NCBI GenBank assembly: GCA_033763635.1
Contig: JANRKG010000036.1
Coordinates: 1 to 14,534, forward strand
Source: JANRKG01 sp033763635
GTDB lineage: Bacteria > Cyanobacteriota > Cyanobacteriia > GCF-001939115
Direction: 5' to 3'
DNA: 14,534 nucleotides
This document shows positions 1-6,272 of this stretch, piece by piece (the stretch's first letter is position 1; the number at the start of each line of letters is the position of its first letter). Under the pieces are notes generated by a model. The model saw only the letters and a list, made by a program, of their open reading frames with translations. It did no database searches and had not been told where the DNA came from. The position numbers and the translations under genes are program-made.

Positions 1-117
1 TAAGTAGGTAGGCGTAATTAATTGTAAGAAGGGGAGTGGGGGCGTTGCCCCCAGGCAGGGGGTTTCACCCCCTCCACCCCCAAAATCATCTTGAGTTTAA
101 TTGCACCCAGCTACTTA
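1..117. mobile_element. MITE-like element with imperfect terminal inverted repeats
   Basis: Bases 1-21 and the reverse complement of 97-117 match at 17 of 21 positions, both beginning TAAGTAG and ending AATTAA. The interior has two G/C hairpins: GGGGGC 38-43 with GCCCCC 47-52 (3-nt loop), and GGGGGT 58-63 with ACCCCC 67-72 (3-nt loop). There is no coding potential. Short elements with terminal repeats and a structured core fit a non-autonomous MITE of cyanobacteria. Because the left end is the first base of the window, the element may extend further left and a target duplication cannot be checked. The parent transposase is not visible here. Confidence 0.55.
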
Positions 118-440
118 GTGGTCAGTCAATCAATGATTGACGGGTAGCCAAAATCCACGTTGTTGATTGGGGTTGACTTGGGCGGGTCTTCGATCCGTCA
201 AAATTTTCTTGACGGAACACTAAAAATCGCCTAATTTTGCCTTTAGGACAAAACTACCCCTCCAGGAAGATAAGGGTGTTTTTGTGTTTGCCCTACTTGT
301 TTTTAGTCTGAACGGGGGCTACCCGTACACAGTTCCCAGACAAGCTGTGTTAGCATCTGAAAAAAATATCTAGGCTCTTAAGTATTCCCGGTTCACTTGT
401 CCCTAATCTTTCAAGCCCGTTCTTTCAAGAAAAACTTAAA
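118..440. other. Gene-free region with several short hairpins
   Basis: No ORF with coding character is seen. Perfect or near-perfect inverted repeats are GTCAATCA 125-132 with TGATTGAC 134-141; TCCGTCAA 194-201 with TTGACGGA 209-216; GTCTG 306-310 with CAGAC 337-341, enclosing ACGGG 312-316 with CCCGT 322-326; and ACACAG 327-332 with CTGTGT 345-350. The last overlaps the enclosing stem, so the two could be alternative folds. None is followed by a T-run, so none looks like a terminator. The stretch probably contains the promoter and leader of the HNH gene. A structured RNA is possible but not shown. Confidence 0.4.
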
Positions 441-530
441 AAGAACTCACATTCAAAAGAACTCACATTCAAAAGAACTCACATTCAAAAGAACTCACAT
501 TCAAAAGAACTCACATTCAAAAGAACTCAC
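441..530. repeat. Tandem array of a 16-bp unit, 5.6 copies
   Basis: The unit AAGAACTCACATTCAA is repeated without a mismatch at 441, 457, 473, 489 and 505. A sixth, partial copy (first 10 bases) lies at 521-530. The array ends 20 bp before the HNH gene start, so it lies in the promoter or 5' UTR. There are no spacers, so it is not a CRISPR array. Identical copies imply recent expansion or strong copy-number turnover by slippage. It may serve as a repeated protein-binding site or simply be a short tandem repeat of the kind common in cyanobacteria. Confidence 0.95.
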
Positions 531-550
531 AAAGGACTGAATAAGAACTG

Positions 551-1048
551 ATGAGTAAGGTTCTGGTATTGAATGCCTCTTATGAACCGCTCAATATCAC
601 AAGTTGGCGCAGAGCGGTCGTCCTGTTATTAAAAGGTAAAGCTGAACAGGTTGAACACAATGGCAAATGTGTTTACTCAGGGTTTCCGCTTCCAACCGTG
701 ATTCGTCTGCGTCACTATGTCCGGGTTCCTTACAAGGAGATTCCCCTGACCCGAAGAAATATACTACACCGAGATAGCCACTCTTGCCAATATTGTGGAT
801 ACACCGGGGATGATTTGACGCTGGATCATGTGCTTCCTCGATCGCGGGGAGGGGATGACAGTTGGGAAAATATTGTCACGGCCTGTGTTCGCTGCAACGT
901 GAAGAAGGGCAACCGTACTCCTAAAGAAGCAAATATGCCCCTTCAGTATCCACCCCGAATGCCTTACAGTGGTTTGTACTTTGAAGTTACGAAGCACTTG
1001 AAAAATGGGGTTCACCAGGAATGGCGCAAATATGTCATTGGAGCGTAG
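551..1048 (+). CDS. HNH endonuclease family protein
   Basis: A 165-residue cytoplasmic protein with a C-terminal zinc-bound HNH fold of the McrA-like four-cysteine type. The sequence shows CQYC at 79-82, LDHV at 91-94 (D92-H93 would be the general base end of the motif), N107 and CVRC at 112-115. This matches the usual beta-beta-alpha-metal layout. The N-terminal 70 residues (MSKVLVLNASYEPLN onward) are typical of a widely kept cyanobacterial HNH protein of unknown target. The ATG at 551 fits this N-terminus. The upstream AAGGA at 532-536 is rather far for a ribosome site. The gene stands alone, with no methylase or restriction partner nearby, so a restriction role is not supported. It follows a 16-bp tandem array that may affect its expression. 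Confidence 0.9.
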   Translation: MSKVLVLNASYEPLNITSWRRAVVLLLKGKAEQVEHNGKCVYSGFPLPTVIRLRHYVRVPYKEIPLTRRNILHRDSHSCQYCGYTGDDLTLDHVLPRSRGGDDSWENIVTACVRCNVKKGNRTPKEANMPLQYPPRMPYSGLYFEVTKHLKNGVHQEWRKYVIGA

Positions 1049-1435
1049 AAGTCCGGGAACCGAGTTTGATAGGTTAGAAAAACTTAAGACTTTTAGGAGA
1101 GTGCATCCTGGATTCCAGAATCTGCCCCTTCTAGGGAATTCTGATCATCAGGATTATAGTGATATTTCAAAGTCTTTGACCTATTCCCGATGACAGTGCC
1201 CCAGATTCCAGTTTTTTTGCGAAGATCAAAGTAACTCCGATTACGCTAGCTTGCCTGAAATTACTGGTTGGTTGTCTAGTGAGTTGTCTAAACGATTGGT
1301 CTGAACAATCTGTGTTTCAGAAATGTTTAAGCAAGCCAGAGCAAGCAATCAGAGGCTATCCTACCCGTTGGCCTAGAGTCACTGCTACTCCGTTGGGAGG
1401 TTTTCCATCCTTCTTTTTGAGAATTTATTTAAAAT
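1049..1435. other. 387-bp gene-free interval
   Basis: No convincing gene, tRNA or terminator is seen between the HNH and DHH genes. Short reading frames here begin inside the HNH gene or lack a ribosome site and recognisable protein features. A small palindrome CTGGATTCCAG lies near 1108. The promoter of the DHH gene probably lies in the last 100 bases, which are AT-rich (around 1410-1435). Confidence 0.5.
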
Positions 1436-2698
1436 ATGCAGTCAAATTCGTTGCAGCCTTCCCGTAGTGCTTTTTTGGCCTCAGACTTCAGTTCCGTGGA
1501 GTCCCATTCCGACCTAGCTGTGATTGATGGTTCTGTTGCCGATCAACCCGCAACGAAGCTGATAGAGAGCATCAGCATTTCTCAACGCCCGATTGATCCT
1601 CGCGTGGAACTATTTCGGCAAATTCTAGAACGCCATCGAGGCGATCGGCAGTTAGTGATCCTGCAAGACTTTCCCGACCCCGATGCCCTCTCCTGCGCCT
1701 GGGCCTACAAACTCATTGCCCAGCAATTTGCGATTCAGTGCGACATCATTTACGCCGGAACCCTGAGCCATCAAGAAAACATTGCCCTGGTTAAATTGAC
1801 TGGGTTACCTGTCCAGCGTTGGACCCTACAAGTGGTTAAAGGCAAGGATTTATCCGCCTATCAGGGGGTCGCCTTAATCGATAACCAGGGTACGACCAGC
1901 CAACTGTTGCCCGTCATTCGGCAATCTGGCCTGCCCATCACGGTCATTATAGACCACCACAGTTTGCAGGAAGACCTCCAGGCGGAATTCACCGATATTC
2001 GGCCTCAAGCCAGGGCAACCGCCACTATCTTTACGAACTATCTGCAAGCGGGGCTGTTATCGCTGGATACCAGTATCAGTCAGCATGTGAAGTGTGCGAC
2101 AGCGTTAATGCATGGTCTGCGCTCAGATACTAACTGCTTGATGCAGGCTCAAGAAGATGATTTTCAAGCTGCTGCCTACCTCAGCCGCTTCTATGATGCC
2201 CAACTTCTCAATGCCGTGCTTCAAGCAGCCCGATCGAAGCGCGTGATGGATGTCATTGAACGATCGCTCCGCAACCGCATCCTGCAAAACAACTTCTCCA
2301 TAGCGGGAGTCGGTTATCTCCGGTACGACGATCGGGATGCCATTCCCCAGGCCGCTGATTTCCTGGTGACAGAGGAAAACGTCCATACAGCGGTGGTCTA
2401 TGGGATTGTCTACGACGAAGACAAGGAACTAGAAGTGGTAATCGGTTCCCTGCGAACCGGAAAGCTGACCCTCGATCCAGACGAATTTATTAAAGAAGCC
2501 TTCGGTCAGGATACCGAAGGGCGCTTCTTTGGGGGAGGGCGATCGATGGCTGGCGGATTTGAGATCCCAACAGGGTTTCTCTCTGGCTTTAACGAAAATT
2601 CCGAGTATGCCCGCATGAAGTGGGAAGTCTTTGATGCCCAGATCAAGCAAAAGTTACTGGAATTGGTGAATCCGGCGGACAATATTCGGACAAGTTAA
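1436..2698 (+). CDS. DHH/DHHA1-family phosphoesterase
   Basis: A 420-residue protein of the DHH phosphoesterase superfamily (RecJ, NrnA and relatives), which uses Mn ions to hydrolyse phosphodiester or small nucleotide substrates. Visible motifs are DFPDPDALS at 78-86 (motif I, His replaced by Phe), LIDNQG at 147-152 (motif II), IIDHH at 171-175 (the DHH motif) and GGGRSMAGG at 366-374 in the C-terminal DHHA1 domain, where many NrnA proteins have GGGH. The first 50 residues are low in conserved features. No Shine-Dalgarno sequence precedes the ATG, so the start is uncertain, although no other ATG occurs before the catalytic core. An NrnA-like role (nanoRNA or pAp breakdown) is the closest known function. 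The true substrate cannot be read from the sequence. Confidence 0.85.
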   Translation: MQSNSLQPSRSAFLASDFSSVESHSDLAVIDGSVADQPATKLIESISISQRPIDPRVELFRQILERHRGDRQLVILQDFPDPDALSCAWAYKLIAQQFAIQCDIIYAGTLSHQENIALVKLTGLPVQRWTLQVVKGKDLSAYQGVALIDNQGTTSQLLPVIRQSGLPITVIIDHHSLQEDLQAEFTDIRPQARATATIFTNYLQAGLLSLDTSISQHVKCATALMHGLRSDTNCLMQAQEDDFQAAAYLSRFYDAQLLNAVLQAARSKRVMDVIERSLRNRILQNNFSIAGVGYLRYDDRDAIPQAADFLVTEENVHTAVVYGIVYDEDKELEVVIGSLRTGKLTLDPDEFIKEAFGQDTEGRFFGGGRSMAGGFEIPTGFLSGFNENSEYARMKWEVFDAQIKQKLLELVNPADNIRTS

Positions 2699-2734
2699 GG
2701 CAGCAAGATAAGGCAGAAGGCAGCAAGATAAGGC
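2699..2734. repeat. Direct repeat, 16 bp twice at 20-bp period
   Basis: GGCAGCAAGATAAGGC occurs at 2699-2714 and 2719-2734, starting at the last base of the DHH stop codon region. A related AAAGGATAAGGCAG follows at about 2744-2757. The purine-rich AGGCAGA-type words resemble the heptameric STRR sequences of cyanobacteria. Confidence 0.85.
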
Positions 2735-2827
2735 GTAGGGGTTAAAGGATAAGGCAGTATTGGCCCAGGTTAGGGCAGGTTGCCAGGTCAAGACGATCGC
2801 AAAAATTTCCATTCTGCCCTCTGCCTT
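2710..2827. repeat. Inverted pair of STRR-like words
   Basis: The sequence at 2710-2723 (AAGGCAGAAGGCAG) is complementary to 2814-2827 (CTGCCCTCTGCCTT) at 13 of 14 positions, and the odd pair is a G-U wobble on one strand. The arms are about 90 bp apart. This could fold at the end of the DHH transcript, or it could be two STRR copies in opposite orientation. Confidence 0.5.
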
Positions 2828-2831
2828 TCTC

Positions 2832-2859
2832 AAAAAAGAGGCTGAATCTCTTCAGCCTC
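2832..2859 (-). terminator. Rho-independent terminator of the linker operon
   Basis: GAGGCTGAA at 2838-2846 pairs perfectly with TTCAGCCTC at 2851-2859 around a 4-nt loop. On the minus strand the stem is followed by six T residues (A-run 2832-2837 on the plus strand). It sits 32 bp after the stop of the leftward phycobilisome linker gene. Confidence 0.9.
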
Positions 2860-2891
2860 AAAAACTATGCTCTCAATGCACCCAACTTTAC

Positions 2892-3620
2892 TTAGCGAAT
2901 CGCTTTTCGTAATGCATCCCGTTGTTGTGGGGAGAGGGATGCAATGACCTGTTTCGCTTGAGATGGATCAAAGGTTTTCAGCAGTTTCAACAGGGCTTCT
3001 CCCATCAGTTCCCCTTCCTCAGAAACAGGGGGATTCAGAACTTCATCCGCTTCTGGGTGTTTACAAACTCCCGCTTCGCAGTTCAGACCCAATTGATGCC
3101 AGTAGGCGGTGGGCACGATCCATCCCCGCTGTCCGTGATGTTCGCGATTCAAAAAATTGGTTTCTAGATATGCCCTGGGTGACTCATAACACCGTTCTTG
3201 ACGAGGATAGGGGACGGTAAAGCACCCAAAGACTTTCCGATATTCTTCCGAGTCCAAAATGGCGGTAATCAAACCGTGAACTCCTTTGTGAAGCAGGATA
3301 TCGGTGTAAAGATGAATTTCTTCCTGATCCTTGGGAGCGCGACCCATGAAGTGTTTGAAGCAAAGTTCCAAAAACTTCAGGTTCGAGGAATTATGGTAGA
3401 ACGACTTTAAGTAAACCTCCGAATGGCCCAGTTCTTTCAAGAAACGTCGCACCCCAATTTTATCCTTCAAAAAGTCTTTTTCCAGGGAGGCTAACAGGCG
3501 GCGTTCAAAAGCATAGGGTTGTCGCTCTAGCACCTGATAGTAAAGATGGGTCAGGGCAAACTGACGTTCTTCTTGGGAAGAGTGCCGACTTACGGTAATG
3601 GGTTGTGAAGGTTTCATCAT
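2892..3620 (-). CDS. Phycobilisome linker polypeptide, single linker domain
   Basis: A 242-residue protein with one PBS_linker_poly domain (Pfam PF00427 type), roughly residues 20-150. The family-typical run includes LYYQVLERQPYAFERR near the start and SEEYRKVFG with TVPY near the end. Such linkers sit inside phycobiliprotein hexamers and connect rods or cores of the antenna on the cytoplasmic face of thylakoids. There is no CpcD-type domain and no membrane segment, so it resembles neither a long rod linker nor CpcL. The last 90 residues (with GWIVPTAYWHQLGLNC and VCKHPEADE) are an extension I cannot assign. The start at 3620 is chosen because AAGGAG lies 6 nt upstream; a longer frame to 3671 would place that site inside the gene. 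It is the second gene after a phycobiliprotein-like gene (72-nt gap) and is probably co-transcribed with it. Confidence 0.88.
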   Translation of the reverse strand: MMKPSQPITVSRHSSQEERQFALTHLYYQVLERQPYAFERRLLASLEKDFLKDKIGVRRFLKELGHSEVYLKSFYHNSSNLKFLELCFKHFMGRAPKDQEEIHLYTDILLHKGVHGLITAILDSEEYRKVFGCFTVPYPRQERCYESPRAYLETNFLNREHHGQRGWIVPTAYWHQLGLNCEAGVCKHPEADEVLNPPVSEEGELMGEALLKLLKTFDPSQAKQVIASLSPQQRDALRKAIR

Positions 3621-3626
3621 AATTCT

Positions 3627-3632
3627 CTCCTT
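3627..3632 (-). promoter_or_regulatory. Ribosome binding site deciding the linker start
   Basis: On the minus strand, AAGGAG is followed by six bases and then ATGATG. This is the strongest Shine-Dalgarno site in the window. It places the linker start at 3620 rather than at the upstream in-frame ATG at 3671. Confidence 0.8.
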
Positions 3633-3674
3633 AAAGCAAACGAATAGAAGAATTGACAGAGGTAGATGCATGGA

Positions 3675-3694
3675 AGCTTCAAATCTTTGAAGCT
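3675..3694 (-). promoter_or_regulatory. Intercistronic hairpin between phycobiliprotein and linker genes
   Basis: AGCTTCAAA at 3675-3683 and TTTGAAGCT at 3686-3694 form a perfect 9-bp inverted repeat with a 2-nt centre. It overlaps the stop codon of the upstream gene (3693-3695). No T-run follows on the minus strand, so it is not a classical terminator. By analogy with cpc operons, a hairpin here could stabilise the upstream mRNA segment or lower linker expression; this role is inferred. Confidence 0.6.
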
Positions 3695-4166
3695 AGGCAT
3701 GGGACTGAAGGGCCATGATCACCGTGTCTAAATAAGGTCGAACCAGGCTACTCCCCTGGGCAGTAAGGGTCGTATTGATCGCTTCTTGCAAAAACCGATA
3801 GGCAGCGGCACATTGGGCAGTTCGCTTGTGGGCCATCAAAATTGTGTCCAACCAGGACATCATTTGCTCTTTGAAGAAAACCTCATCATCTCTCAAAATT
3901 GAGAGTGCAATATAGCGCAGTACTTCTGACATATCGTACTTACAGCGCTGCCCATGATGTTGAATAATGTCAGGGTAGGCTTGCGCGAGTTTGCGAAGTG
4001 CTTGCAACACTAGCTTGTCATGGTGATCGCGAATCTGCTGATAGGTAGTGATGCGATGGTTATAGCTCTGGATATACTGCTCGACAGGGCTGATTTGTTG
4101 AGCATTCAGGTAGCGCCCGTCTGCATCTAAAATATTTTCTTCCCAGGTGCGATTGAGAGTGTGCAT
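3693..4166 (-). CDS. Divergent phycobilisome (allophycocyanin-like) protein
   Basis: A 157-residue globin-like protein of the phycobilisome family (PF00502), the usual length for an alpha or beta subunit. It starts with the helical N-terminus expected (NILDADGRYLN at 11-21). The chromophore region reads CKYD at 75-78 followed by LRY at 83-85. Compared with the canonical CLRD...LRY, the attachment cysteine (Cys-84 equivalent), the aspartate three residues later and the arginine nine residues later are kept, while the arginine at C+2 is Tyr77. The GGNAY segment before the cysteine is missing, so it is not a normal ApcA, ApcB, ApcD or ApcF. A second Cys is at 119. AAGGAA (4172-4177) lies 5 nt upstream of the ATG. 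No partner subunit or bilin lyase is encoded nearby; a linker gene follows. It may be an auxiliary antenna subunit or a bilin-binding regulator. Confidence 0.85.
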   Translation of the reverse strand: MHTLNRTWEENILDADGRYLNAQQISPVEQYIQSYNHRITTYQQIRDHHDKLVLQALRKLAQAYPDIIQHHGQRCKYDMSEVLRYIALSILRDDEVFFKEQMMSWLDTILMAHKRTAQCAAAYRFLQEAINTTLTAQGSSLVRPYLDTVIMALQSHA

Positions 4167-4553
4167 AGAAATTCCTTCATCAGGTTATCTATTTTCAAAC
4201 TGCCCTGAGGGAAATTCTTGTTCAACAGAACAATGTAATTCTTAATACAACACGACACAAAACTTTAGGGGGAGGATTGTCAAGGGATCAACCAAATCCT
4301 CAAGGAGATCTTGTCCCTGCTCACCGATTCCCAAAACCTGATTCCAAAACATTTGATGCACGAATCTGCTTGTAAAATTTTCTTGAATCGCGCCCTTACA
4401 ACCGAATTTCAACTCCATAACAGGCAGTTCTTTACCGCTGGCGCGCATACCCTTGTTTGAAATTAAATCAAGGCCAATTCACAAATTGACATATTCGCCA
4501 GTTTAAAGGACAGCATTCGAGGTACCATTAATCTACGGTGTGAGTAAGCAATA
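4167..4553. other. 387-bp divergent intergenic region
   Basis: The region separates the leftward phycobiliprotein operon from a rightward small gene, so promoters in both directions are expected. A TTGACA hexamer lies at 4486-4491, but I see no well-spaced -10 after it. A 68-codon leftward frame at 4242-4448 has no ribosome site and no recognisable protein features and is not called as a gene. Confidence 0.5.
4218..4233. promoter_or_regulatory. 16-bp palindrome upstream of the phycobiliprotein operon
   Basis: TTGTTC at 4218-4223 and GAACAA at 4228-4233 form a perfect 6-bp inverted repeat with a 4-nt centre, 52 bp upstream of the phycobiliprotein ATG. The position and size suit an operator for a dimeric regulator. 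No known consensus is recognised, and such short palindromes also occur by chance. Confidence 0.3.
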
Positions 4554-4820
4554 ATGACTAGTCAAGTAATGTCAGTAACAACAGTCGTCAATCCTTCTAA
4601 TTCTGGTTTGCGAACCGATGGAGCCTCTACTTCCTCTCGATCGCTCTCCTCAGGAGATGCGCTTTCCAAAGAAGGCGATCGGCAAGTCCCGAACTACCTG
4701 AATAAAGCCTTTTCCCGCATTGACCATCAAGTTGAGTTTTTGCACCTCCAGGCAGAAGCCGATGCTTTGCTTACCCACCTTCAAGCAGTGAAGCAACAAC
4801 GGCTAACCGCAAATAACTAG
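4554..4820 (+). CDS. Hypothetical protein, 88 residues
   Basis: A small soluble protein I do not recognise. The first 45 residues are rich in Ser, Thr and Gly and look disordered. The last 40 (from about PNYLNKAF) look like one or two amphipathic helices rich in Leu, Gln and Ala (VEFLHLQAEADALLTHLQ), as in a small protein-interaction module. A weak GAGTAAG precedes the ATG. The gene is divergent from the phycobiliprotein operon and is followed by an insertion-like element and a bidirectional terminator, which supports it being transcribed. No membrane segment, signal peptide or metal motif is seen. Confidence 0.6.
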   Translation: MTSQVMSVTTVVNPSNSGLRTDGASTSSRSLSSGDALSKEGDRQVPNYLNKAFSRIDHQVEFLHLQAEADALLTHLQAVKQQRLTANN

Positions 4821-4850
4821 AATTTGTTTCTGCTAATCAATTTCTATCTT

Positions 4851-4978
4851 TCTCTAAAGGAGATTTCCAGAAAAGAGTTTACCTGTGGGTTGCCCTTCGA
4901 CTTCGCTCAGGGCGCAGGTGCTGGTTGAGCGAAGCCGAAACCAACAAGTAGGTAGTTTTTCAGAAATCTCCAAAGAGA
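4851..4978. mobile_element. Nested palindromic (MITE- or REP-like) element
   Basis: The outer arms are GGAGATTTC at 4859-4867 and GAAATCTCC at 4963-4971, extendable with gaps to TCTCT at 4851-4855 and AGAGA at 4974-4978. Inside lies a second inverted repeat, TTCGACTTCGCTCA at 4896-4909 with TGAGCGAAGCCGAA at 4926-4939 (13 of 14 pairs, 16-nt loop). No protein is encoded. The left end GGAGATTTCCAGAAAA (4859-4874) recurs exactly at 12039-12054, beside a tnpB remnant, which supports a dispersed element. Confidence 0.6.
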
Positions 4979-5010
4979 AAAAAGGGCGAACTTGGGTTCG
5001 CCCTTTTTTT
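4978..5010. terminator. Bidirectional rho-independent terminator
   Basis: A stem of 13 bp, AAAAAAGGGCGAA at 4978-4990 with TTCGCCCTTTTTT from 4997, closes on a 6-nt loop. The plus strand ends in seven T residues (5004-5010), and the minus strand also ends in a T-run. It lies between the convergent genes 4554-4820 and 5047-6087 and can serve both. Confidence 0.92.
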
Positions 5011-5046
5011 GAATTTTGTTTTTTGATTTCAGACTCCCATCAATCG

Positions 5047-6087
5047 CTAACGCACAAATTGGGGCATCACTTCCGCCGCTGTCAACAGGCCGTAAATTCC
5101 CCGTTGATGCAAACCAATTCCCGTCTTTAAGTAACCAAAAGCAGGACCACAGACATTTGCAGCCATGCTGGTTTCATCCCCAAGGGTAAAGGTATGGGTG
5201 GAGATGCGGCCTTCAAAAGTACGCCCTGTTACTTGAACATTCGTACTGAGGGGTTTTTTAGGGTTACGAGTATCTACCACCCCACCGACTGTCACCCGAT
5301 CGCGTTCACAAATGCCAACCAATTCGAGCATGATATCGTCCGCATGCTCCATATTTTCTAAAGTCAGAATGCCGTTTGTTTGATCCAAAAGGGCTTCTAC
5401 CTCTGCATCCGTCATCTGGCGGGCACGATCGACATCATATCCAGGCAGGTGAGCAATATCTTCGCGAATCGTCGCCCGGTAGGCTTCCCAATTCGCGATC
5501 CCAACGCCAAAGGTAATTTTGACACTGTGGATTTCTGCGTAGCTCTGGGCGGCAATGACCGCTGCGGCTGTCAGCAGACCAGGAGTTGCACCACATCCCG
5601 TCAGATAGGTGATGCCAGCAGCCTGAAGTTCCTGCCGCAGGTCAAGTAACTGTTCCACCGCACTGGTGCGCTTAATCGCATCCACCAACACCCCCCGCCA
5701 ACCTGCTGCCATAAACTGACGGGCCACAGAAGCCATGAAGGTATTCGGCAGATTGGGCAGGGCCAGAAAATATCCCTGAACGTGATCGGCCCGTTCAATC
5801 AATTCCTGAATGCTCTGCTGACTGAGCACGCCTCCCCCCGCAAAATGTCCCAGAGATCCGTGTTGATGGTAAGCCGTAATGCATTCATCAGGATTCAGGC
5901 CATTGGGATCGTAAGCATACCCTTCTTTATCCGCTGCTGCCACCAGTCGCATCTCGTGCTTGGGAGCTAACACACGGGCCGCAGCCTGCCCTAACCCACC
6001 AAAACCAAGCACCCCGACCTTTAAGGGAAAGCTGTCCTGCTGAATGGAAAACATGCCTGCTGATTCCGCTACCCGCGCCTGACTCAT
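5047..6087 (-). CDS. Saccharopine dehydrogenase-like NAD(P)-dependent oxidoreductase
   Basis: A 346-residue cytoplasmic protein with an N-terminal Rossmann fold. VGVLGFGGLGQAAARVL (about residues 24-40) carries the G-x-G-x-x-G nucleotide-binding motif, followed by LVAAADKEG at the end of the next strands. The middle part (GCGATPGLLTAAAVIAAQ) and C-terminal part resemble the saccharopine dehydrogenase / dihydrodipicolinate reductase group, for which cyanobacteria have conserved members without a known substrate. No catalytic residue can be named with confidence. The first ATG (6087) has no clear ribosome site. A second in-frame ATG at 6054 would give 335 residues and still keep the whole Rossmann fold. 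It is divergent from panC-cmk with 185 bp between, so a shared promoter region is likely. Confidence 0.75.
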   Translation of the reverse strand: MSQARVAESAGMFSIQQDSFPLKVGVLGFGGLGQAAARVLAPKHEMRLVAAADKEGYAYDPNGLNPDECITAYHQHGSLGHFAGGGVLSQQSIQELIERADHVQGYFLALPNLPNTFMASVARQFMAAGWRGVLVDAIKRTSAVEQLLDLRQELQAAGITYLTGCGATPGLLTAAAVIAAQSYAEIHSVKITFGVGIANWEAYRATIREDIAHLPGYDVDRARQMTDAEVEALLDQTNGILTLENMEHADDIMLELVGICERDRVTVGGVVDTRNPKKPLSTNVQVTGRTFEGRISTHTFTLGDETSMAANVCGPAFGYLKTGIGLHQRGIYGLLTAAEVMPQFVR

Positions 6088-6205
6088 GCCAATTTACCAA
6101 ATCACACAAACCCTAATTATTGCAGGAAAAAGCCAAAGGACAGAAGGAGTTATAGAGAGGCCATTCTCTTGTTTCTTGCTCCCTTCCCCTTGACTTCCTC
6201 CCTTT

Positions 6206-6233
6206 TGCCCTCTGCCCTCTGCCTTTTGCCTTC
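6206..6233. repeat. Four tandem heptamers (STRR-like)
   Basis: TGCCCTC, TGCCCTC, TGCCTTT and TGCCTTC follow each other without gaps. A pyrimidine-rich tract precedes them from about 6175. The words match the complement of the AGGCAGA-type repeat at 2710-2723. The array is 39 bp before the panC-cmk start and would be in its promoter or 5' UTR. Confidence 0.8.
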
Positions 6234-6272
6234 TCCTAAGGTAGGATGCAAAGGGTTCACAATCAGGGGGGA

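Noticed and set aside
194..216. Rho-independent terminator
   Set aside because: The 8-bp stem is good, but no T-run follows on either strand.
441..530. CRISPR array
   Set aside because: The copies are contiguous with no spacers and the unit is only 16 bp; no cas genes are near.
551..1048. Restriction-modification or homing system built on the HNH gene
   Set aside because: No methylase, intron or intein structure is beside it; the protein resembles a common stand-alone cyanobacterial HNH protein.
1279..1467. A 62-codon rightward gene before the DHH gene
   Set aside because: It overlaps the DHH start in another frame and shows no protein-like pattern or ribosome site.
4242..4448. A 68-codon leftward gene in the gap before the phycobiliprotein operon
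   Set aside because: No ribosome site, no recognisable fold or motif, and it lies where a promoter region is expected.
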